Origin: Aquirhabdus sp. | GTDB lineage: Bacteria; Pseudomonadota; Gammaproteobacteria; Pseudomonadales; Moraxellaceae | Reading direction: 5' to 3' | NCBI GenBank assembly: GCA_030152425.1 | Contig: JASLJP010000235.1 | Location: 1 to 5,994, forward strand | DNA length: 5,994 nt | Shown here: piece after piece, positions 1 to 5,994 of the stretch | Position numbering within the stretch: the stretch's first letter is position 1 | How the letters are laid out: each line of letters opens with the position of its first letter | Translations under genes and position numbers: made by a program | The notes under the pieces: model-generated | The model's database searches: none | What the model saw: only the letters and a program-made list of their open reading frames with translations | What the model was told of the DNA's origin: nothing

Positions 1-2785
1 ACTCGGATTAGGTGTACTCATTGATGTTGATGAGCGGACGATCAGTATTTTATTTCCAAAGAGTGACGAGACACGCGTCTATGCGCGTGCTACTGCACCT
101 TTATCCCGTATCGTATTTGCTCCCGGTGATTCGCTCACTGATTTAGACGGCATCGACTGGCTGGTCATCTCGACCGAACTGCATGCTGGTGTACTGCGCT
201 ATAGCTGCAGCCAAGTCGCCGACCCCGAGATCACCAAGACTCTGTCGGAAACCCGTCTAGCGGCGCATCTGCAGCTCGCGCGTCCGCTTGAGCGTCTGCT
301 CGCCAGCCAGCTCGAACCCAAAGAATGGTACGACTTGCGCATCGAAGCGCTGCTGATGCAGTCTCGTATGGCCACTAGCCCACTACGCGGCATGATCGGC
401 CCCCGGGTCGGCCTGATCCCGCATCAGTTCTATATCGCCCATGAAGTCGGCCGCCGTCTCGCGCCACGCGTCCTGCTGGCCGATGAAGTCGGTCTGGGCA
501 AGACCATCGAAGCCGGTCTGATCATGCATCAGCAACTGACCACCGGTCGTAGCGAACGCATTCTGGTACTCGTGCCGGACTCGCTGCAATACCAGTGGAT
601 GATCGAAATGCGCCGCCGTTTCAATCTCAACTTTTCGTTGTTTGACCTCGAGCGTACCGCTTTCTTAAAAGAAAACGAACCTGATACCAATCCATTTGCC
701 AGTGAAAGCTGCATCATTGCCAGCATCGACTTGCTACTTGATCACGCCGATCTAAAAGCTCAAGCCTTAGAAGCAGGCTTTGATCTGCTGGTCGTCGATG
801 AAGCCCATCACCTGACCTGGCACGAAGATGAAGGCGGCAATGACCGCTACAATGTCATCGCCGAGTTTGCTGATCAAACCGCCGGTGTCTTGCTGCTCAC
901 CGCAACCCCGGAACAGCTCGGTGTAGACAGCCATTTCGCCCGTTTGCGTCTGCTCGATCCTGAGCGCTTTGATACCCTGCAGCACTTCTTGGACGAAGAA
1001 GCCAACTACGAAGGCACCGCCGTTGTTGCCGAAGCCCTGATGTCAGATGACCGCCTCAACGAAGCGCAGCACGAAGCCATTACCGCATTGCTCGGCCATC
1101 CGGTCGAAGACACGCCGGATGCTCGCTACCGCGCCATCAGTGAGTTGCTCGACCGTCATGGCACGGGCCGTATCCTGTTCCGCAATACGCGTGAAGCGAT
1201 CCAAGGCTTCCAAGGCCGCGACTGCCTGTCCGCGCCACTGGTCGCCCCAGCAGACTGGCCACGCACCGGCAGCCTGCGCCAGCAAATGTGGCCGGAAGAG
1301 CAACAGCTCGACGGCGAGTGGATGCAGACCGACCCGCGAGTGCCGTGGCTCTTAAATCTACTCAAAACCGAACTCAAACATCATAAAGTGCTGCTGATCG
1401 CCCGTTCAGGCCCGGTGGTTGAGTCTCTCGAGCTTGCGCTGCGTGTGCACGGCGGCATTCGCACCGCCATGTTCCACGAGGCGATGAGCCTGCTGGAGCG
1501 CGACCAAGCCGCGGCATACTTTGCCGATGAGACCTACGGCGCCCAGATTTTGCTGTGTTCTGAGATTGGTTCGGAAGGGCGTAACTTCCAGTTTGCCAGC
1601 AATCTGGTGCTGTTCGACATGCCGTCCAACCCTGATGTGCTGGAACAGCGTATCGGCCGTCTCGACCGCATCGGTCAGCGCCAGCGCATCCAGATCCACG
1701 TGCCGTACCTGATGGATACCGCCCAAGAGCGTATGTTCCGCTGGTATAACGAAGCACTGGATATCTTTGGCCATATCTCGCCAACAGCCCAAGTGTTGCA
1801 AGAAAACCATTTGCCAGAGCTCAAAGAAGCGCTGCTGCAAAGCCATCAAGATGCCGATGTCGCTGCACGCTTTGACGTGTTCCTGAGCCAAGTCAACGAT
1901 GAACGCCTCGACCTCGAAGCCGAGCTACAAGCCGGTCGTGACCGTCTGCTGGAGTTCAACTCCTGTCGTCCAACCGTGGCCAACCGCATCGTGCGCGCCA
2001 TGCAGGAGCAGGATGCCAACAACACCCTGCCGGACTTTATGCTGCGCTTCCTGTCCTCGACCAATATCGAACACGACGAGCAGCACGATTCGACGCTGAT
2101 CATCCACTCTTCCGACACCATGCTGGTCGACGGCCTCGACCTGCCCGAAGACGGTATGACCGTAAGCTTTCACCGCGAGCAAGCCTTGACGCGTGAAGAC
2201 ACCGAATACCTGACCGTCGAGCATCCACTCATGGGGCGTATCTTTGAGCTGGTACGCACTCAGTCATTTGGTAATGCCAACGTCGCCGTGCTGAAAAGCT
2301 CCGTGATCCCGGCTGGCAAGATCCTGATCGAAGCCTGGTTCCGGGTTGAAGTCATCGCGCCGAAAGTGCTGAACCTCGCCGCCAGCTTGCCACAGCAACT
2401 GGTCCGCGTGCTCATGAGCGAAAATGGCCAAGACCTGTCGGCACGCATCAACTCCGCCATGCTGCACCCGCAGATCCATGCGCTAGATATGAACAACGCA
2501 CGCCAAGTGGTCAAACTGCGCCGCGACGTGATCGAACAGCGCTATAAACAAGCCGAAGAGATCGCCCGCAGCCAGATTAAAGGCTTCTCCGAAGTCGCGC
2601 AAAAACGCTACGGCGACCACCTGCAACAAGAGCTTGACCGTCTGGTCTACCTCAAAGCGCATAACCCCAGTGTCCGCGACGACGAAATCGAACGCCTTAG
2701 CAAACAGCGCACCGATGGATTGGCGCTGTTGGATCAGCTGTCATTGGTACCGGATTCGATTCGTGTGCTGGTGGTGATGAAATAA
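1..2785 (+). CDS. rapA: RNA polymerase-associated ATPase RapA (5' partial)
   Basis: RapA is a Swi2/Snf2-family ATPase that binds core RNA polymerase and promotes its recycling after transcription. The reading frame is open from position 2, giving 927 visible residues. Comparison with remembered E. coli RapA (968 aa) suggests only about 15 N-terminal residues are missing, so the ATG at 335 is internal. In visible-residue numbers: the Tudor-like N-terminal domain covers about 1-100 (begins LGLGVLIDVDERT); Walker A DEVGLGKT 161-168; Walker B DEAH 266-269; motif III LTATPEQ 299-305; FRNTR near 394; motif V EIGSEGRNFQ 521-530; motif VI QRIGRLDRIGQ 549-559 with its arginine finger. The rest matches the RapA spacer and C-terminal domains, ending in a typical SIRVLVV-type tail. 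No frameshift or lost motif is seen. It seems slightly shorter than E. coli RapA, partly between FRNTR and DPRVPWL. The identification is firm; its start and promoter lie outside the window. Confidence 0.97.
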   Translation, partial: LGLGVLIDVDERTISILFPKSDETRVYARATAPLSRIVFAPGDSLTDLDGIDWLVISTELHAGVLRYSCSQVADPEITKTLSETRLAAHLQLARPLERLLASQLEPKEWYDLRIEALLMQSRMATSPLRGMIGPRVGLIPHQFYIAHEVGRRLAPRVLLADEVGLGKTIEAGLIMHQQLTTGRSERILVLVPDSLQYQWMIEMRRRFNLNFSLFDLERTAFLKENEPDTNPFASESCIIASIDLLLDHADLKAQALEAGFDLLVVDEAHHLTWHEDEGGNDRYNVIAEFADQTAGVLLLTATPEQLGVDSHFARLRLLDPERFDTLQHFLDEEANYEGTAVVAEALMSDDRLNEAQHEAITALLGHPVEDTPDARYRAISELLDRHGTGRILFRNTREAIQGFQGRDCLSAPLVAPADWPRTGSLRQQMWPEEQQLDGEWMQTDPRVPWLLNLLKTELKHHKVLLIARSGPVVESLELALRVHGGIRTAMFHEAMSLLERDQAAAYFADETYGAQILLCSEIGSEGRNFQFASNLVLFDMPSNPDVLEQRIGRLDRIGQRQRIQIHVPYLMDTAQERMFRWYNEALDIFGHISPTAQVLQENHLPELKEALLQSHQDADVAARFDVFLSQVNDERLDLEAELQAGRDRLLEFNSCRPTVANRIVRAMQEQDANNTLPDFMLRFLSSTNIEHDEQHDSTLIIHSSDTMLVDGLDLPEDGMTVSFHREQALTREDTEYLTVEHPLMGRIFELVRTQSFGNANVAVLKSSVIPAGKILIEAWFRVEVIAPKVLNLAASLPQQLVRVLMSENGQDLSARINSAMLHPQIHALDMNNARQVVKLRRDVIEQRYKQAEEIARSQIKGFSEVAQKRYGDHLQQELDRLVYLKAHNPSVRDDEIERLSKQRTDGLALLDQLSLVPDSIRVLVVMK

Positions 2786-2805
2786 GCCCGTCTCTGGGCA
2801 ATAAC

Positions 2806-2837
2806 AAAGAGCGTGGGTTTAGACCTGCGCTTTTTTT
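2806..2837 (+). terminator. Rho-independent terminator of rapA
   Basis: A stem runs from 2810 to 2831: AGCGTGGGT pairs with ACCTGCGCT around a TTAG loop (2819-2822). This gives nine pairs, two of them G-U wobbles in the middle. It is followed directly by a T run to 2837, and an A-rich stretch on the 5' side (2806-2808) can pair with the T tract. It starts about 20 bases after the rapA stop, the expected place. A smaller hairpin, GCCC-N6-GGGC at 2786-2799, lies just before it and may add to termination. It implies that the downstream oxidoreductase gene is transcribed separately. The folding was worked out by eye, without an energy calculation. Confidence 0.85.
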
Positions 2838-2900
2838 ATGTGTTGAAGCAACGAATACCCCGCGTTCACATCAATTTACGCCGCAAATCAAAGCTAGATG

Positions 2901-2906
2901 TATACT
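2901..2906 (+). promoter_or_regulatory. candidate -10 box for the oxidoreductase gene
   Basis: TATACT matches five of six bases of the sigma-70 -10 consensus (TATAAT). It sits 49 bases before the ATG, downstream of the rapA terminator, in a locally AT-rich stretch. The best -35 candidates are weak: TTTACG at 2875-2880 would need a 20-base spacer and TTACGC at 2876-2881 a 19-base spacer. A transcript from here would begin near 2912-2914 and have a leader of about 40 bases. The placement is sensible but the -35 is poor, so the promoter may be weak or activator-dependent. Confidence 0.4.
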
Positions 2907-2917
2907 GATTTAAATTT

Positions 2918-2931
2918 GACGAACCATCGTC
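2918..2931. repeat. short perfect inverted repeat in the leader region
   Basis: GACGA-ACCA-TCGTC is a perfect 5-base inverted repeat with a 4-base spacer. It lies just downstream of the candidate -10 box and ahead of the ribosome-binding site of the oxidoreductase gene. It could be an operator half-site pair or a small hairpin in the mRNA leader. Repeats this short are common by chance, so only the structure is claimed, not a function. Confidence 0.3.
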
Positions 2932-2943
2932 TCGCCATGACAC

Positions 2944-2947
2944 GGAG
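2944..2947 (+). promoter_or_regulatory. Shine-Dalgarno site that fixes the oxidoreductase start
   Basis: GGAG lies 8 bases before the ATG at 2956, a normal spacing. An in-frame TGA at 2938-2940 and no in-frame start codon between it and 2956 leave this ATG as the only plausible upstream start. The ATG at 2937 is in another frame. Confidence 0.8.
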
Positions 2948-2955
2948 TCACAGCC

Positions 2956-5169
2956 ATGACCAGCCTACACGCACCCGAGCAACACTTTCGTACCTGCCAT
3001 CTCTGCGAAGCAATGTGCGGCGTAGTGATCAACCATCAGGACGGGCAGATCCTGTCGATCAAAGGTGATGCCGACGACCCCTTCTCCAGAGGTCATATCT
3101 GCCCCAAAGCCGTCGCACTGAAAGACCTGCATGAAGACCCCAACCGTCTGCGCCAACCCATGAAACGGGTCGGGCAGGACTTTGTGCCCATCTCGTGGGA
3201 TGAAGCCTATGAGACGATTGAAACGCGTGTAAAAGCCATTCGCAAGACCTATGGCCGCGATGCGCTCGCCACCTATATCGGCAACCCCACTGCCCACACC
3301 CCTGCAATCCTACTGATTCCGGCGTTTTACCACGCCTTGGGCGCCAAGAAGATGTTTAGTGCCACCTCGGTGGATCAACTGCCGACCATGCTGGCCAATC
3401 TGCAGATGTTTGATCATCAGTTGCTATTTGCAGTGCCCGATCTGGATCGCACCGATTTCTTCCTGATCTTAGGCGGCAACCCTGCAGCCTCCAATGGCAG
3501 CCTCATGAGCGCGGGCGATCCAATGGGAAGGATCAAGGCCATCCGCCAGCGCGGTGGCCGTGTCGTGCTGATCGACCCACGCCAGACCGAAACGGCCGAC
3601 AAAGCCGATGAGCATATCTTTATTCGCCCGGGCTCGGACTTCTTTTTCCTCGCCGCGATGATCAGCGTGCTGTTTGAAGAAAACCTGATTCGCCTACGTG
3701 GGCTGTCTGTCGCCGCCGCAGAGCTTGATACCTTACGCGACGCGTTAGCCGACTATACGCCAGAGTCAGTCGCCGCCATCACGGGGGTGTCCGCAGAGCG
3801 AACGCGGCTACTTTCCCGCGCATTTGCCACTGCCGAACGTGCCGCCTGCTATGGCCGCATGGGCGCCTGTGTACAGGAGTTTGGTGGCCTGACCACTTGG
3901 CTGCTGCATGCCATCAATGTCCTGACTGGCAATCTGGATCGGGAAGGCGGCATGATGTTTGCCACCGCGCCGATGGATACACTGACCTTTGGCGGGCGCG
4001 GCGACTACGGTCGCAAACGCTCACGCGTGCGCGGTCTTCCGTCTTTTAGCGGTGAACTGCCGGTCAGTGTCTTGGCGGAAGAAATCCTCACGCCGGGCAA
4101 AGGTCAGATCCGCGCGCTGTTTACCCATGCGGGCAATCCGGTGTTGTCCACCCCGAATGGCCGTCAGCTTGACACCGCGCTGGAATCACTCAATTTTATG
4201 GTGTCAATCGACATCTACATCAACGAAACCACGCGCCACGCCGATATCATCCTACCGCCGACCAGTTTCCTCGAACGCTCGCATATGGAGGTGGGTCTGA
4301 CCATGACCGTGGTGCGCAATACTGCCAAATGGTCTCCGCCATTGTTTGCCGCCCCCTCAGGCAGTCAGCATGACTGGCAGATCCTGCTGGCGCTGACAAA
4401 GCGCCTCAAGGACGCCGGCACGGCGGAGCGCATCATGCGCGATAAGGTATTTCAAATCATCGAACGACTGGGACTGGATGCCGGGCTAGACCTGATTCTG
4501 CGCACCGGGCCTTTTGGTACGCATGCTTCACTACTGCACCCGAAAAACACATGGCGCAATCGTGCAAAAACCTTACTACGTCCTGACAGCGAGGGGCTCA
4601 GTATCCGTAAACTTAAACAGCACCCGCACGGCCTCGACTTGGGTGCACTGAAGCCCGGTTTACTCGATACCCGCAAACAAACCATTCATCTCGTGCCCGA
4701 GCTGTACCTGAGCGACCTCCCGCGCGCACGCGCGAAGTTTCTACAGACCGATGCCGAGACCATGGTAGTGATCGGACGCCGTCATGTGCGCAGCAACAAC
4801 TCCTGGCTACATAACTCACAGCGTCTGGTCAAAGGCAAAAGCCGTTGCACCGCCATGATTCACCCTGACGATGCCGCACGTCTCCAGATCAGTGAAGGTC
4901 AGCAGATACAGATCACCTCACGCGTGGGCAGCATCGTGCTTGCCGCCGAAATCACCCCACAGGTGATGGTGGGCGTAGTCAGCGTGCCGCATGGCTGGGG
5001 ACATGATCGCGAAGGCGTACAGCTGGATAACGCCCGCAAAGTTGCAGGCGTCAGTCTGAATGATATTACCGATGAAACCATGATCGACGCGATCACCGGC
5101 ATGCCGGTGTTGAATGGCATGGCGGTCAGGGTGGAGGCCGTTGAGGTGGCGCTGGAGGCTGTGGGGTAG
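2956..5169 (+). CDS. Molybdopterin-dependent oxidoreductase, DMSO reductase superfamily, cytoplasmic, substrate unknown
   Basis: A complete 737-residue molybdenum/tungsten bis-MGD enzyme. The N-terminal [4Fe-4S] site is C14-x2-C17-x3-C21-x27-C49, with the family lysine K51 in GHICPKA. Next come GGNP (173-176), IDPR (206-209) and RPGSD (224-228), typical of cofactor binding in the large domain; THAGNP to residue 395; and ETTRHADIILPP from residue 424. The C-terminal molybdopterin-binding domain runs from about residue 603 (MVVIGRR...SNNSW) past PHGWGH (678-683) to the end. The segment FSATSVDQLP (134-143) aligns by eye with the region that supplies the metal ligand in relatives, making D140 the likely ligand, as Asp is in NarG. 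The selenocysteine-histidine pair of formate dehydrogenase is absent. There is no twin-arginine signal or membrane segment, so it should act in the cytoplasm. No electron-transfer subunit, NAD-binding domain or C-terminal [2Fe-2S] domain is visible, so its electron partner and substrate cannot be named. The superfamily is certain; the specific reaction is not. Confidence 0.93.
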   Translation: MTSLHAPEQHFRTCHLCEAMCGVVINHQDGQILSIKGDADDPFSRGHICPKAVALKDLHEDPNRLRQPMKRVGQDFVPISWDEAYETIETRVKAIRKTYGRDALATYIGNPTAHTPAILLIPAFYHALGAKKMFSATSVDQLPTMLANLQMFDHQLLFAVPDLDRTDFFLILGGNPAASNGSLMSAGDPMGRIKAIRQRGGRVVLIDPRQTETADKADEHIFIRPGSDFFFLAAMISVLFEENLIRLRGLSVAAAELDTLRDALADYTPESVAAITGVSAERTRLLSRAFATAERAACYGRMGACVQEFGGLTTWLLHAINVLTGNLDREGGMMFATAPMDTLTFGGRGDYGRKRSRVRGLPSFSGELPVSVLAEEILTPGKGQIRALFTHAGNPVLSTPNGRQLDTALESLNFMVSIDIYINETTRHADIILPPTSFLERSHMEVGLTMTVVRNTAKWSPPLFAAPSGSQHDWQILLALTKRLKDAGTAERIMRDKVFQIIERLGLDAGLDLILRTGPFGTHASLLHPKNTWRNRAKTLLRPDSEGLSIRKLKQHPHGLDLGALKPGLLDTRKQTIHLVPELYLSDLPRARAKFLQTDAETMVVIGRRHVRSNNSWLHNSQRLVKGKSRCTAMIHPDDAARLQISEGQQIQITSRVGSIVLAAEITPQVMVGVVSVPHGWGHDREGVQLDNARKVAGVSLNDITDETMIDAITGMPVLNGMAVRVEAVEVALEAVG

Positions 5170-5185
5170 AGCGCAGGGCTTGGAT

Positions 5186-5994
5186 TTACTTCAACAACAC
5201 CTTTAGCCCCGCCAATCCCGCATCAGGCGCAGTCCCTTTCTGCTCGGATAGCCCGAGCGCAATCCCTCCCAGCAGGCGATACAGCTCGCCGTACTGCGGC
5301 TGCCAGCGTTTAAAGGCGGCGAGCTGGGTGGCGACGGTATGCACATCACCGCGTGCGATGGGGCCGGTCAGGGCGTGGGCGGTATCGAGGCTGGCGATAT
5401 TCTGGATCGTGCCGCTGGCAATGGGTGCGATGATGGCGATGGCTTGCTCACGGGTCAGGCCCGCTTTGAGGTAGCTTTGGATGCCCAGTTCGAGCAGCGC
5501 GGTCAGGTAGTTACTGACCACCACACCGGCACCGTGATAAAAGGTTTTATGTGCGGCATCGATGGCGATGATCTCTCCGCCGATGATTTGAAAGGCGCTA
5601 TGCAGCACATCGAGCGCTTCGGCATCGCCTTCAGCCCCGCAAAACGTACCAGCGAAACTATGCACGCAGAGTGACGGATTGGCAAAGCTTTTGATCGGAT
5701 GAACGCTGGCAACATAGACACCGCTGGCGCGCAGGCTGGCGAGTAGCGCCGAGGGCAATGCACCGCTGCAATGAAAGACGATATTACCGGCTTGCAGGAT
5801 ATGGGCGGCCAGTAGCGCCTCGGCGCACACTGCGATATCTTGATCGGCGACACCGAGCATATAGACATCGGCGGGGCGCATCTCGGACACAGTGCGCACC
5901 ACATGTCCCGCTTGGACGAAGTCGACGGCGGCGATGGTGCTGGCATTTGAGCGGTTGAGCACGTCCTGAATACGAAAGACGTGGCTTTGCACCC
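5186..5994 (-). CDS. Rossmann-like and DUF2520 domain protein (5' partial)
   Basis: A minus-strand gene ending in TAA at 5186-5188 and still open at the right edge. The 268 visible residues lack roughly the first 20-30, which should hold the glycine-rich beginning of the Rossmann fold. The GTG at 5990-5992 is not accepted as the start because the sequence after it (VFRIQDVLNRS) is already internal family sequence. Visible-residue landmarks: HCSGAL 74-79, SVHPIKSFANP 96-106, GTFCGAEGD 115-123, K149 followed by YH (152-153) and N161, and TGPIARGD 209-216. These fit the DUF2520 family, which resembles the ketopantoate/pyrroline-5-carboxylate reductase group, so NAD(P) binding is likely but no substrate is established. 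The protein should be cytoplasmic. It faces the molybdoenzyme tail to tail across 16 bases, and no canonical terminator is visible for either gene. The family call is strong; the function is unknown. Confidence 0.88.
   Translation of the reverse strand, partial: VQSHVFRIQDVLNRSNASTIAAVDFVQAGHVVRTVSEMRPADVYMLGVADQDIAVCAEALLAAHILQAGNIVFHCSGALPSALLASLRASGVYVASVHPIKSFANPSLCVHSFAGTFCGAEGDAEALDVLHSAFQIIGGEIIAIDAAHKTFYHGAGVVVSNYLTALLELGIQSYLKAGLTREQAIAIIAPIASGTIQNIASLDTAHALTGPIARGDVHTVATQLAAFKRWQPQYGELYRLLGGIALGLSEQKGTAPDAGLAGLKVLLK

Noticed and set aside
1..170. Somewhat AT-richer start of the visible rapA as a sign of transfer or recombination
   Set aside because: The protein continues to match RapA without a break, and the composition shift is small and judged only by eye.
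335..337. ATG as the rapA start codon
   Set aside because: The frame is open upstream to the window edge and encodes the recognisable RapA N-terminal Tudor-like domain, so the true start lies outside the window.
1374..1891. Long minus-strand open frames (136 and 161 codons) opposite rapA
   Set aside because: They lie wholly inside the clearly coding rapA gene, resemble no protein family I know, and fit the open frames expected opposite GC-rich coding sequence.
2842..2852. GTTG-AAG-CAAC mini-hairpin after the rapA terminator
   Set aside because: Four-base arms with a three-base loop are expected by chance in this length, and it lacks any associated signal.
2918..2931. FNR-like site in the oxidoreductase promoter region
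   Set aside because: TTGAC-N4 is followed by CATCG, not ATCAA, so the second half-site does not match the FNR consensus.
5149..5174. GCGCT...AGCGC inverted repeat around the oxidoreductase stop codon as a terminator
   Set aside because: Only five pairs around a 16-base loop, with no T run on either strand. The alternative GGGCT...AGCCC pairing at 5176-5209 has a 24-base loop and the same weakness.

Overview
The window looks like ordinary chromosome of a gammaproteobacterium. The main reason is a RapA-type RNA polymerase-associated Swi2/Snf2 ATPase, a family centred on Gammaproteobacteria. From memory, its sequence resembles Moraxellaceae or Acinetobacter-like RapA more than Enterobacteriaceae RapA, so a moderately GC-rich Moraxellaceae relative is a reasonable guess, but the window does not prove it. 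Base composition and codon use are fairly even across all three genes. I see no insertion sequence, phage gene, CRISPR array, tRNA, rRNA or integration site.

Layout: (1) Positions 1-2785, plus strand: rapA, missing only its first codons beyond the left edge and otherwise intact, with all the expected ATPase motifs. (2) Positions 2786-2955: a 170-base intergenic region with a convincing Rho-independent terminator for rapA, then a modest candidate promoter, a short inverted repeat and a good Shine-Dalgarno sequence for the next gene. (3) Positions 2956-5169, plus strand: a complete 737-residue molybdopterin oxidoreductase of the DMSO reductase superfamily. It has an N-terminal [4Fe-4S] site, no Tat signal and no partner subunits in view. 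(4) Positions 5186-5994, minus strand: a Rossmann-like plus DUF2520 protein converging on the oxidoreductase with a 16-base gap and running off the right edge.

The three genes do not form an obvious pathway. rapA appears to be closed off by its own terminator, the oxidoreductase appears to be a single-gene unit with its own promoter, and the DUF2520 gene is transcribed in the opposite direction. RapA recycles RNA polymerase, the molybdoenzyme probably does a cytoplasmic redox reaction on an unknown substrate, and the DUF2520 protein is a probable NAD(P)-binding protein of unknown role. No new multi-gene system is evident. The most interesting open question is the substrate and the molybdenum ligand of the oxidoreductase.
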